Positions 11,461 to 22,369 of a stretch of DNA of 64,000 bases are shown here, piece after piece (the stretch's first letter is position 1; the number at the start of each line of letters is the position of its first letter). Under the pieces are notes generated by a model. It was not told the DNA's origin, did no database searches, and saw only the letters and a list, made by a program, of their open reading frames with translations. This stretch comes from Neofusicoccum parvum (lineage: Eukaryota; Ascomycota; Dothideomycetes; Botryosphaeriales; Botryosphaeriaceae), in assembly GCA_020912385.1 (NCBI GenBank), contig CP087213.1, positions 1,860,001 through 1,924,000 of the forward strand, in the 5' to 3' direction. The translations under genes and the position numbers were made by a program.

Positions 11461-13551
11461 ATGGCTGGCAAGAAGCAGCAGCAGCAGGTAACCCCGCCTC
11501 CCGCGCTCTCCGTCTGCCCTCGCGAAGCTGTGCTGACCCGCGCGACGCAAGGAAATGGTCCAGGTCGGTTCGTAGCAGCCATCCACCCATCCCCGCGCCC
11601 TCAGCGGCAGCCAGTCTGGCTAACCCCGTCGCCCTTGGCACCTGACAGACCGCGCTGGGTATGCCTTTCCCCTCCGAGTGCCACGCCCCAGCTAACGCGG
11701 CATCCAGCTCTGCCTCCCCTTTCTGGCGGACGAGCTCTGGCGCCGCGAAGAGCTACGACAGCAAGAAGGTAGTCGGCGCGTCATACTCGCACACCGACAT
11801 CCTGCGTTTCGATTCCCTGTAACCCACCCCACCCTTGCATTCCTAAATTCGAAGACTCATGCCCCCAAACAGCTCCCTTTCGAGCTCCTCCCGCCCGCGA
11901 TCCCCGCCCTCCAAGAAGTCCTACGGCCTCGAGAGCCCGCCTGCAAGCCGCGCCGGCACCGCCACATCTCCGGGCCGCAGGCCGTATTCCTACCTCCAAT
12001 CCTCCATTGACCCCGATGTCGACGAAGATGACGACGACGAGGAGGAACCCGACATCACCTTTGACGATGACGAGGATGAATTTGGCCTGCCCAGTATCGC
12101 CAGCATGCGGCGAAAGGGAAAGCGGAAACCCAACAACAAAGGAAAGGATCCGGGTGGCACTGGCGGCTCGCTCACCAGCCCTTCAGACTCCGACTTTGCA
12201 TCGGCGCATTGGAGAATGAACAGCGGCGACATAGCTGAGGAGCGGAACGGCGACACAATACCGTTGTACCCCACTGCGAAGCCAACTGTCGGGAAGATCC
12301 TGCGGCCTCAGTACAAAGACATTCTTCGCGACCCGGCAAATGCGCTACACCTCATAGCGCATCCAGCGCTCCCGCCAGGCGCGCCTCAGAAGGAGGTTGA
12401 AGAGCACTCGGCACGGATAAGTCGAATCAACAAGTTCAAGCGCATCCTCCAATCGAGCACGATAACCTTGCCAGAGCTGCGCTCAACAGCTTGGTCTGGT
12501 ATTCCGGTCGAAGTTCGCGCTATGACCTGGCAGCTTTTGCTTGGATATCTACCTACCAGTAGCGAGCGACGCGTTACCACGCTAGAGAGGAAGAGAAAAG
12601 AATACCTGGAAGCTGTAAGGCAGGCTTTTGAGAAGTCGAACGCCGGCACCGACATGGGTATAGCACCCGCCCCTGCGTCGGGTAAAGGGCGTGGGAGAGG
12701 ACTTGACGAGGCTATTTGGCATCAGATCAGCATCGACGTGCCACGGACGAACCCCCACCTGGAGCTTTACAGCTACGAGGCCACGCAGAGATCATTGGAG
12801 CGGATCCTTTATGTCTGGGCTATCCGTCACCCAGCAAGCGGCTACGTGCAAGGAATCAATGATCTGGTAACACCGTTCTGGCAGGTCTTTCTGGGCGCGT
12901 ACATCACCGACCCTGACATCGAGTCGGGAATGGACCCGGGACAACTACCAAAACCAGTGCTGGATGCTGTCGAGGCCGATTCTTTCTGGTGTCTCACAAA
13001 GCTGCTAGACGGTATTCAGGACAATTACATTTTTGCGCAGCCTGGTATTCAACGGCAAGTCACAAGCCTCCGTGAACTCACGACCAGGATCGACAAGACG
13101 TTGGCCACACATCTGGAGAGGGAGGGAGTGGAGTTCATCCAGTTCAGTTTCCGCTGGATGAACTGTCTCCTCATGCGTGAGATTAGCGTGAAGAATACGA
13201 TAAGGATGTGGGACACATATTTGGTGAGTATTCTTGCCCATCCTACATGTGGAATAAATAGCGCTAACGCAGATCTCTACCAAGGCCGAAGAGCGGGGTT
13301 TCTCCGACTTCCACCTATACGTCTGTGCCGCCTTCCTAGTAAAATGGTCCGACCAGCTCGTCAAGATGGACTTCCAGGAAATTATGATGTTCCTCCAGAG
13401 CCTCCCGACCCGTAGCTGGACAGAGAAGGATATCGAGCTACTACTCAGTGAGGCTTTCATCTGGCAAAGCCTGTTTAGAGGGAGCAGCGCGCATCTCAAG
13501 GGGCAAGGTACGAAACAAGGGAATGGGATGGTTGGGATGGGTCCTGGTTGA
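11461..13551 (+). CDS. GYP1: TBC-domain Rab GTPase-activating protein (Gyp1-like)
   Basis: The certain part is 11873-13223 plus 13273-13551, across a 49 nt intron with a GCTAAC branch. The TBC domain has both catalytic fingers: Arg in SIDVPRTNP and Gln in GYVQGIND. It also has FSFRWMNCLLMREI and WSDQLVKMDFQEIMMFLQSL. Gyp1 stimulates GTP hydrolysis on Ypt1/Rab1 at the Golgi. The N-terminus is ambiguous. ATG 11859 gives 547 aa. A phase-consistent model with two extra exons (11461-11487 and 11649-11818; introns with GTAACC donors and a CTAAC branch) gives 608 aa, closer to yeast Gyp1, and includes the protein-like SASPFWRTSSGAAKSYDSKK. Residues before the TBC domain are Ser-rich with an acidic stretch. 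Confidence 0.88.
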
Positions 13552-14344
13552 TTTCTGTCTCTCTTCTCCAGGGATGGTTAGGAGTGGCGTAGCGATGAGT
13601 TTGACTTTTGTTCTTCCAACAAAAAGTGTTGTTTCAAGGAAGGAAACGGCTTGGAGCTTATGGAGCAGAGCGTTTGGATGAGCCAAGCATGACGCATTAT
13701 ACTTGATACTGTTGTTTTGATACCTGCCGGGAAAATCACCCCAAAAAAGACGTAGGGAAGCTAAGTAATTGTAATTGTACGGATTGATAGGAGACTTATT
13801 GCAAGCAAGATGGAGCTTGAGTCTAGTTTTGGTAGTGGCAGAAGTCGAAGTAGGTGAGTGATGTGCGCCATATTTCGACTGGCGGCGGTCAAAGCACAAC
13901 ACTGGCTACCGTAAAATGTTAGCTTAAGTTGAGGAGTCAGCCAGACACAATATCATTCTCAAGCAACGGACGGTATATACAAGGTCAATTGTGGGGCCTC
14001 AAGCAGTCATGAATACCTGTAACAATTGGAGCCGCTGCATAGCAATTTGTTATGGGTTTGGCGACTTACTGTAGTACAGGTCCCCTCGCTCTGCATGCTC
14101 TTTATGTAGTGAGAACGAGGGATTCCGGAACAGCATTACGTTGATAGCCTTCATATCGCTTACTTTCTCACAACGCAAAGTTCATTTGGAAAGCAAAGAA
14201 GCTCATTGAATCAATGCCACGCGCAGTTACGCATAGCTGGTATCTCCATCGATGCCAAAAGCAAGGACTACCTTTTCCTCCTTATTCTTACCGACCGAGA
14301 AAAGCCTTCTCATCTGTGTATCTAAATGTCCCTTCATCCATCAT
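13552..14344. other. Intergenic region between convergent genes
   Basis: About 800 bp between the ends of GYP1 and the NASP-like gene, AT-richer than the flanking genes. It should hold two 3' UTRs. No gene-like frame was seen. Confidence 0.45.
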
Positions 14345-15888
14345 TCAAGCATCCTCTACCTTGGCTTTCTTCTCCACAAACTCGTCCTCCGGCGCTTCAG
14401 ACTTGCGCTTCGACCCGGCCGACGTAGACGATGCTTCGAGGCCGTTGTTATCGCTCTTCGCCTTACCCGCGCCACCGGCAGCAGGTGCTGCGGCGGGCTT
14501 CTTCCGCTTGACGAGGCCGGAGATGTCGCTCGCGGCCTCGATCTTCTTCTTCTGCTCCTCGCGCTCCTCAGCTGGAGCCTGGCCGAGCAGCTCACCTAGA
14601 ATGCCGGAGAGAGGGTTGGATGGGTCGGCGCCCGCCGGGTTGGTAGGCGCGGAAAGGGAGATAGCGGGGCCGCGGAGGTCAGTGAGCTGCGGAGTGGATT
14701 AGCGATGCTGGTGGGAATGTTGGTGAAGGGTCAACTTACCCTAGCCTCCATATCTTCAATCATCTCCTTCACATCAGTGATCTGGGCCTTTGCGTCTTCA
14801 ACCTTATCGGCGGGCAAAGTGGATAGGTCGGATTCTTCCTTGCTGACCCGTAGGCGGCAGGACTCGATGGCCTTCTCCATCTCCTTGGCGGCTTCTTCGC
14901 GCATTGCCTCATCGACCTTGGCTTCATCGGGATTGACTTTGCCTCCTGCGAATTGTTAAAAATAAATCATGATGACATGCGCACTAAAGCTCAACTTACC
15001 AGATGCCTCAGCTTGAGCTTGAGCTTCGCGAACCTTGGTCATGGATTGAAATTCCAGCGCAAGCGAGAGCTTGTAATGGGCCTCTGCAATCAGCGAAGAT
15101 TCCTTAGGCAGGTACTTCTCCTTCAGGCCGAGGGCGGCGCGGAAGTCAGACACGGCGTCCACAAAGTTCTCGTTCTCCAGACCAATTTCGGCCTGCAGAT
15201 CTTGCGTGTCCGCCAGTTTTTCGAGGACCTTGCGCTCCTCTGGATCCAGCTCTTTTGCAGGAGCCTTGCCCTTGCCGCTCTCCGATGTATCCCGCACCGA
15301 ATTCTGCAGCGCCTCGAGTTGCCGCGAAAGCAGGACACGAGCGACATCGAGAATCTCGTAGGCAGTTGCCAAGTCATCCTCTGGGTCGTCAGCACCCTCT
15401 TCTTCCTCGTCGCCCTCCTCTTCCGACTCGGTATCCCAGTTCTCGTCGCCCACGATCTGGAAGAATGGCTTGCTTTCGACAGTCGGCTCCTTCGCATCTG
15501 GTTTGACGCCATCTCTCTCTTCAACGGCCGCCTCGACGACTTCCTCAGCCAGCTTCTCCTCCTTGCTTGGCAGTGCCTCTGCCGCAGCCTTGCCCTTCTG
15601 GCCATCCTTCTTCTGCTTCTTCGCTGGCTTCTCCTCAGCGGCGACACGGCCGCCTAGCACGTCGCTTTTGGCAATGGCGACCTTATACAGGCAGCGGCCG
15701 TAGCGGAACAGCAGGTCGGCATTCTCGGGTGCCATCTCGCCATTCAGCTGCTCCTGCACCTGCGCGGCTTCTGAGTAGATGTCGGCGGCGCCATTGTAGT
15801 TCTTGAGCGAATACTGCAGGTTTGCGGCGGCCAGCAGCTCCTCCAGCCTGCCGGTGCTGGGCTCTTCGGGAATGGCTTCGGTCGACAT
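14345..15888 (-). CDS. NASP-family histone chaperone (Sim3/Hif1-like)
   Basis: Three exons on the minus strand: 15888-15000, 14945-14740 and 14686-14345, all with GTAAGT donors; 478 aa. The SHNi-TPR architecture is visible. TPR1 is in RLEELLAAANLQYSLKNYNG; TPR2 (DLLFRYGRCLYKVAIA) is interrupted by a long acidic and Lys-rich insert including DTESEEEGDEEEEG. Later repeats follow around ENENFVDAVSDFRAALGLK and AEAHYKLSLALEF. The tail is Lys-rich (KRKK, KAKS, KRKS), a likely nuclear signal. Family members (NASP, Hif1, Sim3) bind H3-H4 and Sim3 delivers CENP-A. It shares a 250 bp divergent promoter with DPB2, fitting S-phase expression. I cannot tell a CENP-A-specialised from a general role. Confidence 0.9.
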
Positions 15889-15910
15889 GTTGTGCGTAGA
15901 GTCGCGGTAG

Positions 15911-15918
15911 TATATATA
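15911..15918. promoter_or_regulatory. TATATATA element in the NASP/DPB2 promoter
   Basis: TATATATA lies 23 bp upstream of the NASP-like ATG, within the divergent promoter. That is too close to the ATG for a classical TATA box serving this gene in the minus direction. It may serve DPB2, whose likely ATG is about 220 bp downstream. Confidence 0.3.
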
Positions 15919-16054
15919 GGCGATCGACGCGGTGACGAGGTTGTGTTGTGCGACACGTTCGAAGTGGTTGTGGGCGCGAGTTGTGGTGAGCGGCGCAAAG
16001 CTGAAGAGAGCTTCTGCTGCGGGTGTCGCGGGCGCGGTAATGGCGCCGCTTGTG

Positions 16055-16073
16055 ACGCGTTTTCGCGACGCGT
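16055..16073. promoter_or_regulatory. Paired ACGCGT (MCB-like) boxes upstream of DPB2
   Basis: Two perfect ACGCGT hexamers at 16055-16060 and 16068-16073 are separated by 7 bp containing a TTTCGCG core. In yeasts MBF (Mbp1/Swi6) binds ACGCGT at G1/S genes, including replication genes. They lie 66-84 bp upstream of the ATG at 16139. This argues for 16139 over 16040 as the start of DPB2. The hexamer alone occurs about a dozen times in the window, so the spacing and location carry the argument. Confidence 0.45.
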
Positions 16074-16138
16074 CTCCCGGGCCCTCTTCCATCAGCGCGC
16101 CCGCTCCACCCCATGTCTCCACCAACAATCCGCCCATA

Positions 16139-18568
16139 ATGGCTTCCCTCAGTCGCCGCGCCGTCGAGCCTCTTGCTGCGCCAGCTTCCGACCCCGTCCC
16201 CTCGTCCTCGCCGGCTTTCGCTACTCCGCCCGTCAACCCTGCGCGCCCGCTGCGCACCGCGCCTGTTCCTGCGCCGCCCGCGCTCAAGCCGACTGTGCTA
16301 CCTATCATACTTCCTCCGGCGACGCTGAGACCGCTCGCGTTCAGGACGTTCACGAAGAAGCACAATCTCACTCTGACATCTCCTGCGCTCGCTGCTCTCG
16401 CAACATTCATCGGAAGGCATTGTGGCTCGGGATGGCGGGAGGAGGGTCTTGCTGAGCGTGTCTTGGAGGAGGTTGCGCGAGCATGGAAGAAGGGCGGTGG
16501 TCAGGTCATTGTTGATGGTGATGGCCCCCTGCTCAAGAGTATCCTGAAGACTCTTGAAGGATGCATGAGTGGCGGTCGCGTGGTTCAAGTCAAGAACCCG
16601 TCGCTGTTGAGAGATACCAGCTTCAAGTTTGGTGATGTCGACGCTATAAACGGCGGCCCTGCGCTGTTGGAGAAGCAGGAAAGCTTTGGTATGAGCAATC
16701 TGAATGTCGCAGATGACGAAGAAGACGATGGCAGCAAAGACCCCAGGGACTGGATCAAGGTCATTGGCGGCTTCGAGCAGCCAAAGATGGTGTTCAACAT
16801 TACCAAGAAACATTTCGACAGGTCAGTTGTAAGATTCTACAGTGATGCAATGTTGTGCTGATAACCACCGAGGTCAACAACAAAGCCATCGCTCTTCCCC
16901 AACCCCTTAGTCAAGACGGAAATGTTCAGACAAAGATATCACATAATCCACCAACGTCTACTTCGTAATGAATCTTTCCAAGCACCAACATTTGCCGGCA
17001 ACCGGTCCCTTCAGCGCACTGCTTCTATTTCGACTTCACAAACCAACAAAATCACTCCCATCTCAAACCTGCTCGGTCGGCATGGATCGAGCCATCTCCT
17101 GCTTGGCCTTCTCACAGTTTCACCAACCGGCACCCTCGCATTATCGGATCTGACGGGAAGTATTGCGTTGGATGTGACTCATGCAAGACCTATCCCAGAG
17201 GACGGCGCATGGTTTGCCCCAGGCATGATTGTGCTCGTAGATGGTACTTATGAGGAAGACTACGGAAATCCACATTCTGGATCTTCCTCGACACTTGGTG
17301 CCACTGGGGGTATTGGAGGAACTATTGGCGGAAAGTTCATTGGGTTCTCCGTTGGACACCCTCCACCCGAGAAGCGGTCTCTTACCCTCGGAACCCCGGA
17401 TTCCAGTACAGTAACGGACCCTAGTGGTGGTGTCGTTGGTCCTGCGTTCGGGTGGACAGACTTTCTAGGAACCGGTTCTGAGAGGGCAACCGGATCGAGG
17501 ATGCGTAGGATAGAGAATCGGCTTCTTAGTGCAGATTCACCTACCCATCGTCAAACGAAGATCGCTATTGCAGCAGACATCAACCTCGACAATCCGCAAT
17601 CCTTCACCGCCCTCCGTACTCTCCTCTCCACCTACTCAGCCCTTCCAGTGCCCGAGTTCCCATTGGCTATTGTCCTGATGGGCAACTTCGTCAGCTCAGC
17701 TACAATGGCGGGCGTACCAAACCAGGGAAGCATCGAATACAAAGAACACTTCAACGCGCTCGCATCCGTCCTGGCCGACTTCCCACAACTCATCGCACGA
17801 ACGACCCTAGTATTCGTTCCGGGAGACAACGACGCCTGGCCATCAGCCTTCTCCGCCGGTGCCGCCGTCCCACTTCCCCGGAAAGGTGTGCCAGAACTCT
17901 TCACAAGCCGAATCAGGCGTGTCATTCAAGAAGCGAACAGGGAGGTTGGCGGTGCAGGCAAGCGGAAAGAGGGCGAGGCCATCTGGACAACAAACCCCAG
18001 CCGGCTGACCTGGTTCGGCGTACAGGGCGAGATGGTGCTCTTCAAGGACGACGTCACCGGCCGACTCCGACGCACCGCCATCCGCTTCAAGAAGCCCGGC
18101 ACCGACGAAGACGACGAAGACATGGACCTGGGAGACGAGGTCGCGCATCAGCATGACAACAGCCGCGAAGCCACCGTCGCATCGGTCATGGAGCAGCCAG
18201 ACGGTGCCGCGGAGACGAGCATGGACGTCGACCAGCAACCCCAGCCCAAACCGCAGCAGGAACAGTTGGACCCTGATACCCTGACGGCGCGCGCTCTGAC
18301 CCGTACGCTACTCGACCAGTCGCACCTCTCGCCGTTTCCGCTGCATGTGCGGCCCGTGCATTGGGATTACGCGCATGTACTGGGGCTTTATCCGCTGCCG
18401 ACGGCGTTGGTGGTTGCGGATAAGGATGCGCCGGCCTTTGCGCTGAGGTATCAAGGGTGTGCGGTCATGAATCCGGGGAGGATTGTGGATGGACGCAGGG
18501 GTGATAGGGCGAGGTGGGTGGAATTTGACGTAAAAGAAGGCAGGGGGGTCGTGAGGGTGGAGGGATAG
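16139..18568 (+). CDS. DPB2: DNA polymerase epsilon subunit B (Dpb2)
   Basis: Two exons, 16139-16821 and 16873-18568, with a 51 nt intron in phase; 792 aa. The N-terminal part has the Pol epsilon B helical domain (TFTKKHNLTLTSPALAALA and REEGLAERVLEEVARAW). An OB-like region follows (ISNLLGRHGSSHLLLGLLT, ALSDLTGSIALDV). The C-terminal calcineurin-like phosphoesterase fold contains IVLMGNFVS, LVFVPGDNDAWPS and LHVRPVHWDY; in this family it is catalytically dead. Dpb2 is the essential non-catalytic subunit linking Pol epsilon to the CMG helicase through GINS. An acidic linker (TDEDDEDMDLGDE) interrupts the phosphoesterase domain. An upstream in-frame ATG at 16040 would add 33 residues but overlaps the putative MCB boxes, so I prefer 16139. 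Confidence 0.92.
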
Positions 18569-20066
18569 ATTGTACATCCAGCATGAAGGAAGGTCAGAAT
18601 ACGACGACAGTGACGAATCAAGGAAAAGGCGAACATCTGCATCTGTGTGGGGTTGCTCAGCCTTCAGCTGCGTGACTGAATTGAACTGATCGGATGAAAG
18701 CTCTCTCCGCTTGTTGACTCATTACTTGCGCTCATCTCGAACCCCGCAAGCTAGATGCGTCATCAATCGCGCGTAGCAGACACGCGAGGCCTCACCGCGT
18801 CCCCGCACGAGATACAGTTCACGCCGATCATAGTGGATCTGCCCGAGAACGAGGGTCCTGAGCTCTCGGTCAATGGGAACAGAGTCAGCCGGCCGTAAGC
18901 CACCTTCATGGAGCTCAAACCTCCAAAGACCCATTCAACTGCATTTTAGTTGGGCTTCCGCAGGAGAGAGACACTTCCTCTCTCGTGCTGATCTGTTCAG
19001 TGTTGGAGGGAGTGGTCAGAAGGCGCGGCGGCAACGGAGCTGGGCTGCGGTTTCGGCGTCGGTAAATGAGCAATGGCTAATCCGTATCGATAAAGCTATT
19101 ACGGCCGGCTAAAGCAAGGTCTTGGAGAGCAGGCTTTTCACCAGCATTAACGCCACGACGATCCCGCCGCCCTCACACCACCACATCCCGCGCGCTACTG
19201 CGGGACGAAGAATCGGTTTGCAAGAATTTTCTCCAATCACGCCTCCGTCGGCGAGCTCCCTCAGGCGGGCCAGCCCTACCCGCCCAGCTCCCGCCGACAA
19301 GCTCTCGTGCCTCGACGGATGAGGAAAGTTGATCACGACAGATCTCAAGCCGGCGTTACCTCCCGCGGTCACATCGCCGCCATGCCAGCGTCGCTGTCCA
19401 TCGCCAAACGAGCGCAGAAACGATGCGCGAGCTGAAGGCCGGGCTAGAGCCGCCGTTGACGCGTTCGCGCCACCTCGGGCCGGGTTTAGCCTCAGTCGGC
19501 GCCGGTTCCTGCGGCTCTCGTGAGGCGCTTCGAAGCTTTCGACAAGCCCGCCACGCCCAGGGTCGGCCAGGTACGCAATCGCATCACGAATGGCAATGGC
19601 GAGCGTAGGGACGGCGCCCAGCGCCAACGGAACGAGGCGCTGTATATGTGCTCGCACCGGCCAGAAGCCTGCGCCTGCGCCGCTTGGAGACGAAACTCCG
19701 CGGTGCGTCTGCCGGAGCCGTGCGAGCGTCGCCCCCCAAAAGAGATTTCCGACCCACTGGTCTTACATGAGAAAAACTTCATGCGCTCTGGCCACGGACG
19801 GCTGCCGACGGCTGACACGGCTCAATTTTCGCGATGATGGGGAGCTAGCCACCCGCCGGTTTTTACTCATAGGCTCTGTGCTCGCCGTGTAGCTACTTCT
19901 TGCCGTTAGCTGTCAAGCTCGTTCAATTCTCATTCTTCTCTCTCTCCTACCTCGCGACCTCCTGCCGTTAGCGGTTTCCATTACCACACCACTCACGTGT
20001 TGCCCGTTTCGCCGCCATCGTGTTACCTACTCGCTGCCCGCTACTGGCTAGTCGACAACCGCCAAC
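18569..20066. other. Intergenic region and permease promoter
   Basis: About 1.5 kb between the end of DPB2 and the permease ATG. The region 19100-19850 is GC-rich and open in several frames by composition; none begins with ATG and looks like a protein. The last 150 bp before 20067 are pyrimidine-rich (CTCTCTCTCCTACC), typical of a fungal core promoter and 5' UTR. Confidence 0.45.
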
Positions 20067-21851
20067 ATGGAACGCCAGGATGAGAAGGCGGTCGACGCCA
20101 TCAGTCCCAGCGCCGACCCCCTTCCCAAGAAGACGACTGAGAGCGGGGCCAAGGAGATGATTGGCAGCGAAGGGTCGTCGATGGACCTGGAGAAGCAGGT
20201 CGAGACCCAGGAAAACCTCAAGAGGAACCTGAAGAGTCGTCACCTGCAGATGATTGCCATTGGTGCGCTGACCTCCTGAGAACCATGCGTCCATCCTCCG
20301 CGAAAACTAAGATCTCTCTGCACAGGTGGCACCATCGGCACAGGTCTCTTCATTGGTAGCGGAGAGGCCCTCGCAGAGGCCGGCCCGGCCGGTGCCCTCA
20401 TCGCTTATGCGTTTGTGGGCTCCATCGTCTATTCCGTGATGGTTTGCTTGGCCGAAATGGCTACGTACATTCCCGTTTCGGGTGCTTTCTGCCAGTACGC
20501 CGCGCGATTTGTGGATCCCAGTCTCGGCTTTGCGATGGGTTGGATCTACTGGTTTTCGTGGTCCCTGACTTACGCCCTCGAACTCACGGCAGCTGGTCTC
20601 GTGATTCAGTACTGGGACGACAGCCTCTCCGTTGGCATCTTCATCGGCATTTTCTGGGTCATTATCACTGCCCTCAACTTCCTGCCCGTCAAGTTCTACG
20701 GTGAACTTGAGTTCTGGTTTGCGGGCATCAAGGTGCTCACCGTCATTGGCTGTGCGTTCTCCATGAAATTCTCTTTTTGTCTCCTTTACTGATGAAACCC
20801 AGTCGTTATCTTTGCCATTTGTGTTGATGCTGGTGTCGGCAAGAATGGTTACCTGGGTTTCCACACGTGGAGCGAACCCGGTGCTTTTGCCCCGTACCTC
20901 TTGGAGTCCAAGGGCGCGGCCGCCAAGTTCGTCGGCTTCTGGGCCGTTCTCATCCAAGCAGGCTTCACCTACCAGGGCACCGAGCTTGTTGGTATCGGTG
21001 CCGGAGAGACAGCAAACCCGCGCAAGACCGTGCCTAGCGCTATCCGCAACACCTTCTGGATGATTCTGATCTTCTTCCTTGCCATAATCTTCTTCACCGG
21101 CCTGCTCGTGCCCTACGACAACCCTCAGCTGATGCTGGGTGGCGACGACGCCTCCTCCTCGCCGCTGGTCATTGCCGCCAAGCTTGCCGGCATCCCCGTG
21201 GTCCCCGGTCTCATCAACGGCGTCCTTCTGACCGTCGTCCTGTCCGCCGCGAACGCCAACGTCTACTCAGGCTCCCGCATGATCATCGGTCTGTCCGACG
21301 CGGGCTGCGCGCCCAAGTTCTTCGCCAAGACGACCAAGGGCGGCGTGCCGTACTACAGCGTCGCGTTCACGGCGGCCATCGGGCTGTTGGGCTTCATGAA
21401 CCTGTCCAGCAACGGCGGCGAGGTGTTCGACTGGTTCATGAACATCTCTGGAGTCGCCGGCTTCATCTCGTGGGGCTGCATCAACCTGTGCCAGATCAGC
21501 TTCATGCGCATCCTCAAGACCCGCGGCATCGGCCGCGAGACGCTGCCCTACTACGGCCGGTTCCAGCCCTGGCTGGCTTATTACGGTCTCTTTTTCAACG
21601 TCCTCATCATCTTCACCCAGGGCTTCACCGCGTTCATCCCCTGGAACACCAGCAACTTCTTCGTTGCGTACATCAGCCTGATCCTCTTCGCCGTGCTGTA
21701 CATTGGCCACAAGATCATCTTCAAGACCAAGTTCGTTGACCCGAGGGATGCGGACATTGATACCGGAAGGCTGCAGCCCGAGACGGAGGTGTGGGAGGAG
21801 AGTAATGACAACTTCTTCGCGAAGCTGAAGTGCAAGCTTAGGGGGCGGTAA
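20067..21851 (+). CDS. Amino-acid permease, YAT family (APC superfamily)
   Basis: Three exons: 20067-20262, 20326-20751 and 20803-21851, in phase; 556 aa. The start of the yeast amino-acid transporter fold is intact: LKSRHLQMIAIGGTIGTGLF, the GTIGTGLFIGSG substrate loop of TM1. Further helices include IAYAFVGSIVYSVMVCLAEM, MGWIYWFSWSLTYALEL and WMILIFFLAIIFFTGLLV. The conserved GAGETANPRKTVPSAIR and SAANANVYSGSRMI motifs are present. There are about 12 membrane spans with a cytosolic, Lys-rich N-terminal tail, where ubiquitin-mediated endocytosis usually acts. It imports amino acids at the plasma membrane with protons. It looks closest to the Dip5/Gap1 group, but specificity is not readable. 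Confidence 0.9.
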
Positions 21852-22369
21852 AAGAGCTTATCGACGAGCGGGGGTTCACGACGTTAATTATCTTGTTATG
21901 GGAGTAATGTGGACGAGAAAAGTCAAAAGTCGGTTCAGCGTGCATGTTCAGCAATTTCGGGGCCTGATGTTTGTATGTACGACTAGATGGTAAAAAGCAG
22001 GCGTTGCATGTGAAATTTAGAAATTCAGAGAGCCATTAATTCATCAAAATAAGCATCCCGACGTAGCTGTGGTGGTTTAGTGAGTGAAAGTGTGATGTGG
22101 ATGTGTGTTCTGGCAAATGCTCTGGAGAATGCACCGCACGCAGAGCGTCGTGTCCTGTCGTGTCCTGTCGTGTCCTGTCGTGCGGTTTGCGACGTTCGAA
22201 GTTGCCCGCGGGCCGCGCCTTACCTGTTCCGCTCTCGTGCAGCCGCGATGCGGCATTCTGATTGGCCCGCGGCACGACAGCTTGCGTCGACCCACTCGAG
22301 TTTCTTTTCCAAAGCTCCGTTCAACAACACCTCCCACCGGGTGCTCTTTCGCGCGGGAGCCCAGCAACC
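21852..22369. other. Intergenic region, permease 3' flank and JIP5 promoter
   Basis: About 520 bp. It contains a perfect decamer tandem repeat at 22151-22180, about 190 bp upstream of the JIP5 ATG. I saw nothing else. Confidence 0.45.
22151..22180. repeat. Three-copy 10 bp tandem repeat
   Basis: TGTCCTGTCG repeats three times without mismatch, with partial copies at both edges. It lies in the JIP5 upstream region. Confidence 0.9.

Noticed and set aside
19109..19657. 182-codon minus-strand frame in the DPB2-permease gap
   Set aside because: No ATG start, no recognisable domain, and overlapping frames are equally open because of GC content.
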